Shown here piece by piece: positions 50,196-59,432 of a stretch of 64,000 bases of DNA. Both the position numbers and the translations under genes were made by a program. The stretch is from Hymenobacter aerophilus DSM 13606 (lineage in GTDB: Bacteria > Bacteroidota > Bacteroidia > Cytophagales > Hymenobacteraceae), in assembly GCF_000382225.1 (NCBI RefSeq), contig NZ_KB907816.1, positions 1 to 64,000 on the forward strand, in the 5' to 3' direction. The first letter of the stretch is position 1; every line of letters starts with the position of its first letter. Under the pieces are notes generated by a model that was given only the letters and a program-made list of their open reading frames with translations, ran no database searches and was not told where the DNA came from.

Positions 50196-50657
50196 ATGCC
50201 CATCTTCGGCCACGTCGGCTACTACCGGCCGGGCGATGTGCTGGACAGCCGGCTGGCGCTGAGCCGGGCGGGGCTGCACCGACCCACGCGCACCGGCGTA
50301 AGCGGCTCGGCCGAGGAAGGCGCGGAATCCATTATTCTGGCCGACCAGTACGAGGACGACGACTTTCGGGAGCACGACCTGACGTACTCGGGCAGCGGCG
50401 GGCGCGACCCGCGCACCGGCCGGCAAACGGCCCACCAGGAGCTAACCGGCCGCAACCTGTATCTGCACAAAAGCCTGGAAACCGGCCGCTCGGTGCGGGT
50501 TTTCCGGCGGGTTGCGGTTGATTCGGGCCGCGGCTACCGCTACGAAGGGCTGTACCGGGTGGTAGCGGCCGTGTACGAGCCGGGCAAGGCGGGCTTTCGG
50601 GTCTGGAAGTTTCGGCTGGTGCCTGAAAAAAGCAACGGGGCAAAGGCTACATTGTGA
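50196..50657 (+). CDS. SRA (YDG)-domain protein
   Basis: This 153-residue protein is almost entirely an SRA domain: FGHVGYYRPGDVLDSRLALS, then GLHRPTRTGVSGSAEEGAES, ADQYEDDDF, and a YRYEGLYRV segment in place of the classic YDG. SRA domains flip and read modified cytosine in DNA. It lacks any nuclease domain. The next gene has a second SRA domain joined to an HNH nuclease, suggesting that both act on the same modified target. The start follows the nested repeat by two bases. Confidence 0.85.
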   Translation: MPIFGHVGYYRPGDVLDSRLALSRAGLHRPTRTGVSGSAEEGAESIILADQYEDDDFREHDLTYSGSGGRDPRTGRQTAHQELTGRNLYLHKSLETGRSVRVFRRVAVDSGRGYRYEGLYRVVAAVYEPGKAGFRVWKFRLVPEKSNGAKATL

Positions 50658-50720
50658 AGGATGCGAGTAGGTTTGCAGCCGGCCGGTTACTTTTCCCGGC
50701 TTTCCTACCCCTGTTCTCTG

Positions 50721-51611
50721 ATGGCTACTCGTCCGGTACCCGTTCATCTTGGCCCAGTTGCCGGTATCGAGCCGGGGCACGAGTTTCTGCGCCGCTCGGA
50801 AGTGAAAGATGCGGGGCTGCACCGGGACTTGTATAAGGGTATTTCGAGCCTTAAAGGCCATCCGGCGGAGGCCATCGTATTATCGGGCGGCTACGAGGAC
50901 GACCAGGATTTGGGCTCGGTGATACTGTACACCGGCGAAGGCGGCAATCAGGAAGGCCGGCAGGTAGCCGACCAGCAACTAACGAGTGGCAACCGGGCGC
51001 TGCAACTCAGCTTCGAGCAGCAAACGCCGGTGCGCGTTATCCGCAAGGTGCAGGAGGGAAAAAGGGCCTTTTACCAGTACGCCGGGCTGTACCTGATTAC
51101 CCGCTCTTCGGCGCAGCTGGGCCGCTCGGGCCACCTTATCTGGCAGTTCCGGCTGGAAATGCTGACTGCCGAAGCATTGCCGGATTCGGCAGCAACGCTT
51201 CTGCAGGAGCCGGCCGTAACCTACGAGCCGGCGCCGCGCCAGCTGGCCCTAACCAGCCGCGTGGTGCGCGACACCCGCCTGATGCGCGCCGTGAAGGAGC
51301 TTTACGATTTCAGCTGCCAGGTTTGTGCCGCCCGGCTGCCCACTCCTACCGGGCCCTACGCCGAAGCTGCCCACATCCGGGGCCTCGGCGGCCCGCACCA
51401 CGGGCCCGACAAGCTCGACAACCTGCTGTGCCTGTGCCCGAACCACCACGTTACCTTCGACCGGGGCAGCTGGTCGGTGAACGATGACGGGACCTTGCAA
51501 GGCCAGTCGGGCCGGCTGATGCTGGCTCTGGCCCATGAGGTCAACCCGCTGCACTTACTCTACCACCGGCGCCGCATCTACCAGCCGCACCCGGCGCCTA
51601 CTCTCTTCTAA
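50721..51611 (+). CDS. SRA-HNH putative modification-dependent endonuclease
   Basis: This 296-residue protein joins an SRA domain (about 10-150: GIEPGHEFLRR, VLSGGYEDDQDLGSVILYTG, GRQVADQQLTSGNRAL, YQYAGLYLIT) to an HNH nuclease (about 197-255: CQVCAARL, AEAAHIRGLGGPHHG, LDNLLCLCPNHHVTFDRG). Proteins of this layout cut DNA containing 5-methyl- or hydroxymethyl-cytosine. A start at 50661, three bases after the SRA gene, would add 20 residues; 50721 is preferred because homologues begin near there. The following O-methyltransferase starts 8 bases after the stop and may be cotranscribed. Confidence 0.88.
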   Translation: MATRPVPVHLGPVAGIEPGHEFLRRSEVKDAGLHRDLYKGISSLKGHPAEAIVLSGGYEDDQDLGSVILYTGEGGNQEGRQVADQQLTSGNRALQLSFEQQTPVRVIRKVQEGKRAFYQYAGLYLITRSSAQLGRSGHLIWQFRLEMLTAEALPDSAATLLQEPAVTYEPAPRQLALTSRVVRDTRLMRAVKELYDFSCQVCAARLPTPTGPYAEAAHIRGLGGPHHGPDKLDNLLCLCPNHHVTFDRGSWSVNDDGTLQGQSGRLMLALAHEVNPLHLLYHRRRIYQPHPAPTLF

Positions 51612-51619
51612 CGACCCGC

Positions 51620-52264
51620 ATGTACTCTCCCGACGACGCCCAGCGCTACGCCGACGACCACACCAGCCCCGAAAGCCCGCTGCTGGCCCGTCTCAATCGC
51701 GAAACCCACGTGCAGGTGCTGCACGCCCGCATGCTGTCGGGGCACGCGCAAGGGCGGCTTTTGAGTATGCTGAGCCACATGGTGCGGCCGCGGCGGGTGC
51801 TGGAGCTGGGCACGTTTACCGGCTACTCGGCCCTGTGCCTGGCCGAAGGGCTGGCCCCCGATGGCCTGTTGCACACCGTGGAGCAGAACCCCGAGCTGGC
51901 CGGCCGCATCGGGCGTTACGTGGCCGAGGCGGGGTTGGAAGACCGGATTCAACTGCACATTGGCGACGCCCGGCAGGTGGTGCCCGCGCTGGCCGAAACC
52001 TGGGATTTGGTGTTCATCGACGCCGACAAAATCAACAACGACACCTACTACGAGCTGGTACTGCCCCAGGTGCGCCCCGGCGGCTTCCTGCTGATTGACA
52101 ACGTGCTCTGGAACGGCAAGGTACTGCCCGGCTACCCCGTGAAGCCTGCCGACAAAGACACCCACGCCGTGCGCACCTTCAACGCCAAAGTGCAGGCCGA
52201 TGCGCGGGTGGAAAACGTGCTACTACCCCTGCGCGACGGGCTGCTGCTGGTGCGCAAGCTGTAG
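51620..52264 (+). CDS. O-methyltransferase (class I, CCoAOMT-like)
   Basis: This 214-residue protein has SAM motif I VLELGTFTGYSALCLAEGL near 60 and the DxxFIDADK segment DLVFIDADKINNDTYYEL near 133. LIDNVLWNGKV is the family-specific metal-site region. It methylates a hydroxyl group on a small catechol-like substrate, which is not identifiable here. It begins 8 bases after the SRA-HNH gene, but its function need not be linked to it. A family A palindrome follows. Confidence 0.9.
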   Translation: MYSPDDAQRYADDHTSPESPLLARLNRETHVQVLHARMLSGHAQGRLLSMLSHMVRPRRVLELGTFTGYSALCLAEGLAPDGLLHTVEQNPELAGRIGRYVAEAGLEDRIQLHIGDARQVVPALAETWDLVFIDADKINNDTYYELVLPQVRPGGFLLIDNVLWNGKVLPGYPVKPADKDTHAVRTFNAKVQADARVENVLLPLRDGLLLVRKL

Positions 52265-52288
52265 CGCAACGGCAGTTTCCAATAGCCC

Positions 52289-52385
52289 GTCATTCAGAGC
52301 GAAGCGAAGAATCTCGCGTGCCACAGCAATTTCTGACGACAGAGTTACCATTACCCGCGAGATTCTTCGCGCTGCTCAGAATGAC
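52289..52385. repeat. Family A palindrome, imperfect
   Basis: Arms beginning GTCATTCAGAGCGAAGCGAAG and ending CTGCTCAGAATGAC pair with several mismatches. The loop has GACAGAGTTACCATTACCCG, a diverged version of the shared loop. Confidence 0.85.
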
Positions 52386-52496
52386 ACGCCTTTTACTTAT
52401 CAACCGAATCTATTTCAAAAGAAAACGGCGAGTCCGTTAAACGTTGGCGAAAATTTGGCGTCTATGGTGGCTAATGCCTGACTCATTCGCCTGCTG

Positions 52497-55442
52497 ATGC
52501 TACGCTTCCTCTTTTCGCTGCTGCTGTTTATCCTTTTGCTGACCACGGCCCGCGCTCAGACGACCGTAAGCGGGCGGGTGCTCGATGCTCAGGACCAGTC
52601 GGCGCTGCTGGGGGCCAACGTGGTGCTGCTGCAGCTGCCCGACTCGGTGCGGCGCGGGGCGGCCGTGGATACGGAGGGCGCCTTTACGGTGCCCAACGTG
52701 CCGGCGGGACGCTACCGGCTCACGGTGTCGTTTCTGGGTTACCAGGATTTGCAGCGCACCGTGGAAGTGGGCAGCGCGCCGCTGAACCTAGGCGCCCTGA
52801 CATTGCAGGCCGGGGGCGTAACGCTGAAAGGCGTGGAAGTGGTGGGCCAGGCCGCGGCGGCCGTGCAGAAGGGCGACACGGCCCAGTTCAACGCCGGCTC
52901 GTTTAAAACCAACCCCGACGCCAGCGCCGGCGACCTGATTCGCAAAATGCCCGGCGTGACCGTGGACCCCACGACCGGCAAGGTGCAGGCCCAGGGCGAG
53001 CAGGTGCAACGGGTGCTGGTGGACGGCAAGGAGTTTTTCGGCAACGACCCCGACGCCGTGCTTAAGAACCTGCCGGCCGAGGTGATTGACAAGATTCAGG
53101 TGTACGACCGGGCCTCCGACCAGAGCCAGTTTACGGGTTTCGACGATGGTAACCAGCAGAAAACCATCAACATCGTGACCAAGCCGCAATTCCGCAACGG
53201 CAAGTTCGGGCGGGTGGTGGCCGGCTACGGGCCGCTCGACGACCGCTACCGGGTGAGCGGCAACCTGAACAGCTTTAAGGGCAAGCGCCGGCTGAGCGTA
53301 GTGGCCCAGACCAACAACATCAACGAGCAGAACTTCGGCACCGACGATTTGCTGGGCGTGGTGGGCGGCTCGGGCGGCGGCGGCCGGGGTGGCCGTGGCG
53401 GCGGCCGGGGAGGCCAGGGCGGTGGTGGCGGGGGCAACGCGGGCGACTTTCTGGTGAACCAGCGGGGCGGCATCAGCAAAACGCACGCGCTGGGCCTGAA
53501 CTACTCCGATACCTGGGGCACAAAAACCGACGTGCAGGGCAGCTACTTTTTCAACCTGAGCGATAACAACAGCACCACCAGCCTGCTACGCCGCTACGTG
53601 CCCACCGTGGGCCAGCCCCAGGATTTGCGCTACGCCGAGGATTCGCGCGCCACCAGCCGCAACCTCAACAACCGCTTCAACCTGCGCATCGACCACAAAT
53701 TCGACTCGCTGAACTCGTTGCTGTGGCGGCCCAGCTTTAGTATGCAGCGCAACACGGGTACCAGCCTGCTCGATGGCAACACCTACCTGGCCCCGGCTGA
53801 TGCGGCCGGCGCCACCACGCCGCAGGGCGCCAACGCTAGCTCCTACCGCTCGGCCCTGACGGGCCTGACGGGCAGCAGCCAGCTATTGTACCGCCACCGC
53901 TTTGCCCGGCGGGGCCGCACGTTTGCGGCGGGCTTCAACGTGGGCTACAACGACAACCGCGGCGACAACAACCTGCTTTCCAGTAACACCTTCTACCGCC
54001 AGCAGCAGCCCGTTACCAGCACGCTTAACCAGTTTTCGGAGCTGACCCAGACCGGCTGGAACTGGCGCGGCAGCCTCGACTACACCGAGCCGCTGGGCGA
54101 GCACTCGGCCCTGCAGCTGGAATACGACGTGGCCTACACGCCCAATCAATCGGACAAGCGCACCTACGATTTCGTGCCCGCCGAGCAGCAGTACACCCGC
54201 CTCAACGACACGCTCAGCTCGGTGTTCCAGAGCAGCTACCTCACCAACTCGGGCGAGCTGAGCTACCGCTACCAGAACAAGGAGCTGCAGTGGTCGGTGG
54301 GCGCCGAGGTGCAGGACGCCCGCCTGCAAAGCGACCAGGAGTTTCCGCGGCCCGGCAGCACGCGCCGCTCGTTCCTGAATGTGCTGCCCAACGCCCGGCT
54401 GCGCTACAACTTCTCGAAGCAGCAGAACCTGCGCATTAACTACCGCACCAGCACCAATCCGCCCTCCGTCAACCAGTTGCAGGAAGTGGTAAACAACGCC
54501 AACCCGCTGCAGCTGACCACCGGCAACCCCAATCTGCGCCAGGAAACCCGCCAGAATTTGTTCGTGCGCTACTCGTCGGCGGTGCCCGAGAAGTCGCGCT
54601 CGTTTTTCGCCTTTCTGGGCGGCAGCTACGTGAACAACTACATCACTAACAACACGATATACGCCAGCGGCGCCCCTTTAACGGTTGATGGCATCGTGAT
54701 TCCGGCCGGCGGCCAGCTCACGCGGCCCGTCAACCTGAGCCGGCAGTATTCGCTGCGCTCCTTTGCCAACTACAGCCAGCCGCTGGCCTTCATCAAATCG
54801 AATCTGAGCGTGAATGCCGGGGCCAACTATGCCCAGACGCCGGGCCTGGTATTCGGCGAGCTGAACTACAACCGCACGCCTTCGGCCAGCCTGGGCGTGG
54901 GCCTGAGCAGCAACATCAGCCCCGAACTCGACTTCACGCTTTCGTCGAATTCGAGCCAGAGCTGGGTGCGCAACAGCCTGCAGCCGCAGCTCAACAGCCG
55001 CTACTTCCGCCAGAACACCAGCCTGCGTCTGAGCTGGATTATCCTCAAGGGCATCACGCTCAAGTCTGATGTCAACCACCAGCTGTACTCGGGCCTGGCG
55101 GCGGGCTACAACCAGAACTTTGTACTCTGGAATGCCTCGCTGGGCAAGAAGATTTTCGCCAATCAGCGGGGCGAAATCCAGCTGTTTGCCTTCGATTTGC
55201 TGGGCCAGAACAACAGCATCCAGCGCAACATTGCCGCCGCCTACACCGAGGACGTGCAAACCAACATCCTGCAGCGCTACTTCCTGCTGAGCTTCACCTA
55301 CAACATCCGCAGCTTCGGCGGCGGCGCCGGCAACCCCACCGACTTCGAGCGCGGCGGCCGCGACACCAACGACGGCCCGCGCCCCGGCGGCTATGGCCGG
55401 CCCGGCGGCGGGGGCGGCGGGGGCCGGCCCGGCGGCTTTTAG
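52497..55442 (+). CDS. Outer-membrane beta-barrel protein, TonB-receptor-like with carboxypeptidase-regulatory domain
   Basis: This 981-residue protein has a signal peptide (LLFILLLTTARAQ), a carboxypeptidase-regulatory-like domain (about 20-110: SGRVLDAQDQSALLGANVVL), a plug-like domain (GDLIRKMPGVTVDPTTGKVQ near 145) and a long barrel. A Gly-rich insert (GGSGGGGRGGRGGGRGGQGG) lies near 290, and the C-terminal tail is again Gly/Arg-rich (GGYGRPGGGGGGGRPGGF). The family is the receptor-like barrel common in Bacteroidetes, without a recognisable TonB box. Cargo is unknown. No SusD partner lies nearby. Confidence 0.85.
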   Translation: MLRFLFSLLLFILLLTTARAQTTVSGRVLDAQDQSALLGANVVLLQLPDSVRRGAAVDTEGAFTVPNVPAGRYRLTVSFLGYQDLQRTVEVGSAPLNLGALTLQAGGVTLKGVEVVGQAAAAVQKGDTAQFNAGSFKTNPDASAGDLIRKMPGVTVDPTTGKVQAQGEQVQRVLVDGKEFFGNDPDAVLKNLPAEVIDKIQVYDRASDQSQFTGFDDGNQQKTINIVTKPQFRNGKFGRVVAGYGPLDDRYRVSGNLNSFKGKRRLSVVAQTNNINEQNFGTDDLLGVVGGSGGGGRGGRGGGRGGQGGGGGGNAGDFLVNQRGGISKTHALGLNYSDTWGTKTDVQGSYFFNLSDNNSTTSLLRRYVPTVGQPQDLRYAEDSRATSRNLNNRFNLRIDHKFDSLNSLLWRPSFSMQRNTGTSLLDGNTYLAPADAAGATTPQGANASSYRSALTGLTGSSQLLYRHRFARRGRTFAAGFNVGYNDNRGDNNLLSSNTFYRQQQPVTSTLNQFSELTQTGWNWRGSLDYTEPLGEHSALQLEYDVAYTPNQSDKRTYDFVPAEQQYTRLNDTLSSVFQSSYLTNSGELSYRYQNKELQWSVGAEVQDARLQSDQEFPRPGSTRRSFLNVLPNARLRYNFSKQQNLRINYRTSTNPPSVNQLQEVVNNANPLQLTTGNPNLRQETRQNLFVRYSSAVPEKSRSFFAFLGGSYVNNYITNNTIYASGAPLTVDGIVIPAGGQLTRPVNLSRQYSLRSFANYSQPLAFIKSNLSVNAGANYAQTPGLVFGELNYNRTPSASLGVGLSSNISPELDFTLSSNSSQSWVRNSLQPQLNSRYFRQNTSLRLSWIILKGITLKSDVNHQLYSGLAAGYNQNFVLWNASLGKKIFANQRGEIQLFAFDLLGQNNSIQRNIAAAYTEDVQTNILQRYFLLSFTYNIRSFGGGAGNPTDFERGGRDTNDGPRPGGYGRPGGGGGGGRPGGF

Positions 55443-55532
55443 CCCAGCCGCTGATTTTTGCGCTATTTTGCGGGCCGACGAGGCTGGTGCGGCACCCATT
55501 GCCGGCCGTTGCGCCTCCGGTTTGTCTCCGTC

Positions 55533-57818
55533 ATGAAGCGAATTTACTTATTGCTACTATTGCTGCTCCCGCTGTTGGGCGTGGCCCAAACTGTGCCCGT
55601 GCCGGCCAACCTGCTGCTGGGCAACCTGCGCCTGCGCCTCACGCCGGGCGGCCAAGCGGCCGTGCAGCAGAAGGTGGATGCACTGCGCCGCCACCCGGCT
55701 TCGTTCCAGGCCAAAGTGGTGCTGGCTGATGCGTATTTCCCCATTATCGACCGGGTGTTTCAGCAGGAAGGGCTGCCGCTGGATTTCCGCTACCTGGCCA
55801 TCCACGAAAGCGGTTTGCAGGGCAACGCCCAGAGCATCAGCGACGCCATTGGCTACTGGCAGTTCAAGCGCGAGTCGGCGCAGGATTTTGGGCTGCTGAT
55901 GAACGAGGCGGTGGATGAGCGCAAGCATATTGTGGCCTCCTCGAAGGCGGCGGCCCAGTATCTGCTGCGCAACAACAAAACGTTTCATAACTGGATCAAC
56001 ACCCTCATCAGCTACAACCTGGGCCTGACCGGGGCCAAACCCTACACGCTGCCCACCGATTACGACGCCACCGAAATGGAAATTTCGGAGCGCACCAACG
56101 GCTACGTGCTCACGTTTCTGGCCCACAAGGTGGCCTTTGAGCCGGCTCTGAACCTCAACCCAAGGCCGCCGCTGCTGTTCCAAGAGTTTCCGGCCCCGGC
56201 CGGGCAGCCGCTGGCTCTGCTGGCTACCAGCCTGCGCCTGAATCCCGAGGAGCTGGCCAAGTACAACCGCTGGCTGCTGGCCCCCACCGTGCCCACTGAC
56301 CGCGTGTACACCGTGCTGGTACCCATCACCGACCCGGCCCAGCTGACGCTGCTGGCCGCCCAGCAGAAGTCGGCCGCCGCCACCCAACTGCTCACCCCGC
56401 CCACCCCCGACCCCGAAAACGCCGAGCTGGTGCGCGTAAACGGCCTGCGCGCTTTGGTGGCCCTGCCCGGCGACACCAAGGAAAGCCTGGCCCGCCGCGG
56501 CAACCTCAAGCTGCGGCGCTTTCTGAAGTACAACGACCTGTACGCCTTCGACCAGATTGTGCCCGGCCAGCCCTATTTTCTGCAGAAGAAGCGCGACAAA
56601 GCGGCCGTAGAATACCACGTAACCCAGCCCGGCGAAAGCGTGCTGAGTGTGTCGCAGAAGTACGGGCTGCGGGCTAAAGCTATCTGGCAGAAAAACCGCA
56701 TGGCCCGCAACGAGGAGCTGCGCGCCGGCCGGGTGCTGTGGCTGCAGCACACCCGGCCCAAAACCACGCCCATCGAGTACGTGGACAGCCAGAACCGCGC
56801 CGCGCTGGCCGCCTTCGAGCAGCCCGTAAGCAGCACCCCGGCCCCCGCCCCAGCTCCTGCCCGCAAGCGCACCAACGACGCCGAGCCCTACCGCGGCAGC
56901 ACCGCCCGCGCCAGCCGCACGCTGGAGGACGCCGTGGAAGACGACTCAGCCGCCGAAGCCGACGCCCAAGTGGAAAGCATAAACGAACAGCCCGCCGCCC
57001 CGGCTCCTGCTGCTCCGGCTCCTGTCGCTACTCCGGCTCCGGCTACCCCCGCGCCGGCTCCCGCAAAGCCGGCCCCAGCTCCGGCACCTGTCCCGGCTTC
57101 GTCGCTGCCACCGCGCCGGCCGCTACCCGCCCCGCGCCCCGTAGCCGACGAGCCCCGCGACGGGTCGGCGGCGCCCGCCTCCACCCCAACTGACACGCCG
57201 CGGCCTGCTTCGGTCTGGCGGCCTGCTCCCACTCCGGCCCCGCAGCCGGCCGCTCCTGCGCCGGTTGCTACGCCAGTTCCGGCAACGTCGGCGACTCCGG
57301 TTGCTACCCCGACCCCGGCTGTTAAGCCAGTTCCTGCGCCGACGGCCGTAACTCCGGCGGCGCCAGCCTCCTCACCAGCCCCGGAAGTTGCTGCCGCACC
57401 TGCTGCCGGCCCGCCCACTATTGTGGAGCCGGTACCGGCCAGCGGTTTGCACACCGTCGAGCCCAAGGAAAACCTGTATTCGGTGGCCCGCCGCTTCAAG
57501 CTGCGCCCGGCCGATATCATTGCCTGGAATGAGCTGCCGGCCAATCCGTCGCTGAAAATCGGGCAGGTGCTGCGCGTAGCGGCTCCGGCGGTTACCGATG
57601 CGCCGGCCGCTACCACTACCCCGAACGGCACCCCGGCTTCGCCGGCTCCTGCTACGGCCCCGGCGGTAGTGCGCCACACGGTGCAGCCGGGCGAGACGCT
57701 TTACGCCATTTCGCGCCGCTACAGCGTTACCATCAAGCAGCTTATGGAGTGGAACGGCAAGCCCGATTTTGCCGTGAAGCCCGGCGAAGTGCTAGTGGTA
57801 ACGCCGCCGGCCCAGTAG
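55533..57818 (+). CDS. Lytic transglycosylase with three LysM domains (MltD-like)
   Basis: This 761-residue protein has a signal peptide (IYLLLLLLLPLLGVAQ). The GH23 domain (about 60-260) has the catalytic Glu in YLAIHESGLQGNAQSISDAI near 92 and a YNLGLTG segment. A first LysM lies near 360-405 (VEYHVTQPGESVLSVSQKYG). A Pro/Ala-rich linker of about 200 residues follows (about 433-635). Two more LysM lie near 638-686 and 712-759. It cleaves glycan strands in the periplasm. The ATG at 55533 is chosen for the signal peptide. The long linker probably spans the wall. Confidence 0.9.
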   Translation: MKRIYLLLLLLLPLLGVAQTVPVPANLLLGNLRLRLTPGGQAAVQQKVDALRRHPASFQAKVVLADAYFPIIDRVFQQEGLPLDFRYLAIHESGLQGNAQSISDAIGYWQFKRESAQDFGLLMNEAVDERKHIVASSKAAAQYLLRNNKTFHNWINTLISYNLGLTGAKPYTLPTDYDATEMEISERTNGYVLTFLAHKVAFEPALNLNPRPPLLFQEFPAPAGQPLALLATSLRLNPEELAKYNRWLLAPTVPTDRVYTVLVPITDPAQLTLLAAQQKSAAATQLLTPPTPDPENAELVRVNGLRALVALPGDTKESLARRGNLKLRRFLKYNDLYAFDQIVPGQPYFLQKKRDKAAVEYHVTQPGESVLSVSQKYGLRAKAIWQKNRMARNEELRAGRVLWLQHTRPKTTPIEYVDSQNRAALAAFEQPVSSTPAPAPAPARKRTNDAEPYRGSTARASRTLEDAVEDDSAAEADAQVESINEQPAAPAPAAPAPVATPAPATPAPAPAKPAPAPAPVPASSLPPRRPLPAPRPVADEPRDGSAAPASTPTDTPRPASVWRPAPTPAPQPAAPAPVATPVPATSATPVATPTPAVKPVPAPTAVTPAAPASSPAPEVAAAPAAGPPTIVEPVPASGLHTVEPKENLYSVARRFKLRPADIIAWNELPANPSLKIGQVLRVAAPAVTDAPAATTTPNGTPASPAPATAPAVVRHTVQPGETLYAISRRYSVTIKQLMEWNGKPDFAVKPGEVLVVTPPAQ

Positions 57819-57848
57819 CCTGGGCTCCCACCAGCTGCCCCACTTTTT

Positions 57849-57910
57849 CAGCCCTGCCGAAACCGTGCAGCCTATTCATCTGGCGCGCGTTTCGGCGGGG
57901 CTGCTTTTTT
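57849..57910 (+). terminator. Terminator after the transglycosylase gene
   Basis: CAGCCCTGCCGAAAC and GTTTCGGCGGGGCTG pair with one G-T pair across a 25-base loop and are followed by CTTTTTT. Confidence 0.8.
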
Positions 57911-58016
57911 AGCCGTAGCACTTTATTAGAAAGACTGAATACTGCTGCCTCATGTGCATCAGCAGCTTCTATTTCGGTCACTCAGTCCGGCGTGCTGAAG
58001 CCCGGCCCAGCCGCCG

Positions 58017-58024
58017 TACCTTTG
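58017..58024 (+). promoter_or_regulatory. -7 element directly before the MFS gene
   Basis: TACCTTTG ends 7 bases before the ATG at 58032, so the transcript would be almost leaderless. No -33 match. Confidence 0.35.
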
Positions 58025-58031
58025 CGGCCGC

Positions 58032-59267
58032 ATGGCTTCTTCGCTTACTACTACGGCCCCCGCGCCCCGGCCGCCCCGCGTGTACACGGTCGGCTTCTGG
58101 CTGATGTGCCTTTCGTCGCTCCTGTTTTTCATGAGCTTCAACATGCTGCTGCCCGAGCTGCCCGACTACCTCACGGGGCTGGGCGGCGGCGAGTATAAAG
58201 GCTACATCATTGCCCTGTTCACGCTCACGGCGGGCCTCTCGCGGCCGTTTTCGGGCAAGCTGGCCGATACGGTGGGGCGCATTCCGGTGATGGTGTTCGG
58301 CTCGCTGGTGTGCTTTATCTGCGGCTTCTTTTATCCGTTTACCGTTACGGTAGTGGGGTTTCTGGGGCTGCGGCTGCTGCACGGTTTCAGCACCGGCTTC
58401 AAGCCCACCGGCACGGCCGCCTTCATTGCCGACATTGTGCCGCTGGCCCGCCGTGGCGAGGCTATGGGGCTGCTGGGCGTGGCCGGCTCGGTGGGCATGG
58501 CCGCCGGCCCCACACTGGGCTCGTGGCTGGCGGCGCACTTCTCGCTCAACGTGCTGTTCTACTGCTCCTCGGGCCTGGCCCTGCTCAGCCTGATTGTGCA
58601 GGGCACCATGACCGAAACGCTGGCCCCGGCCCAGCGGCAGCGCTTCAGCTGGAAGCTGCTCAAGATTGAAAGCTGGCAGGAAGTGTTTGAGCCCCGCGTG
58701 CTGGTGCCGGCCGCGGCCACGCTGCTGTTCCTGTTTCCGTTCGGCGCCATTTTCACGGTGGTGCCCGACCAGAGCCGGGTGCTGGGCCTCACGGGCGAAA
58801 GCAAGGGGCTGTTTTACCTCTGCTACACCGGCGCCTCGCTGGTGGTGCGCCTGGTGGGCGGCCGCAGCTCCGATAAATACGGCCGGGTGCCGGTGCTTAT
58901 CGGCTCGTCGGGCATTATGGTAGCGGCGCTGCTACTGCTGGCCTTCGCCAGCACGGTGCCGATTTTTCTGGCCGGCGCCATGCTGTTCGGGCTGGGCACC
59001 GGGCTCAACTCGCCCACCATTTATGCCTGGACGGTGGATTTGAGCCACCCCGAACGGCGCGGCCGGGCCGTTTCCACGATGTACATGGCCCTGGAGGCGG
59101 GCATCGGCATCGGGGCTTTGCTGGCGGGCTGGATATTCAGCAACGAGCCGGCCCATTTGCCCTTCGTGCACCTGGCCAGCGCCGGTAGCGTGCTGCTGGG
59201 GCTGGTTTTCCTGCTGACAATGCGGCGCCGGGTGCCGGCCGTGCTGGAGGAGCAGCCGCAGGCCTGA
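58032..59267 (+). CDS. MFS transporter
   Basis: This 411-residue protein has twelve predicted helices and the cytoplasmic A-motif loop GKLADTVGRIPVMVFGSLVC between helices 2 and 3. A second such loop, GGRSSDKYGRVPVLIGSSG, lies in the C-terminal half. The substrate cannot be told from sequence. The first 18 residues are Thr/Ala/Pro-rich and cytoplasmic. The gene stands alone between a terminator and a T9SS peptidase gene. The ATG at 58032 has a promoter-like element directly before it; the next internal ATG would remove part of helix 1. Confidence 0.88.
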   Translation: MASSLTTTAPAPRPPRVYTVGFWLMCLSSLLFFMSFNMLLPELPDYLTGLGGGEYKGYIIALFTLTAGLSRPFSGKLADTVGRIPVMVFGSLVCFICGFFYPFTVTVVGFLGLRLLHGFSTGFKPTGTAAFIADIVPLARRGEAMGLLGVAGSVGMAAGPTLGSWLAAHFSLNVLFYCSSGLALLSLIVQGTMTETLAPAQRQRFSWKLLKIESWQEVFEPRVLVPAAATLLFLFPFGAIFTVVPDQSRVLGLTGESKGLFYLCYTGASLVVRLVGGRSSDKYGRVPVLIGSSGIMVAALLLLAFASTVPIFLAGAMLFGLGTGLNSPTIYAWTVDLSHPERRGRAVSTMYMALEAGIGIGALLAGWIFSNEPAHLPFVHLASAGSVLLGLVFLLTMRRRVPAVLEEQPQA

Positions 59268-59432
59268 ACCGGCGTTAGACAGGCGCAATACAAGGCATCG
59301 TCGTGAGCATCCTACTTATTGCCATTTTGGCAATAAATCCTGCAGACTGCCGACAAAACTTCTATATTGAGGGCGCTTTCTCTGTGCAGAGCGGGCGCCC
59401 CTTTCTGTTCTTTGCCCTTCCACAACTACTTG

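Noticed and set aside
51620..52264. O-methyltransferase as the modification partner of the SRA-HNH module
   Set aside because: The protein belongs to the catechol-type O-methyltransferases, not the DNA methylases, so adjacency alone does not support a role in DNA modification.
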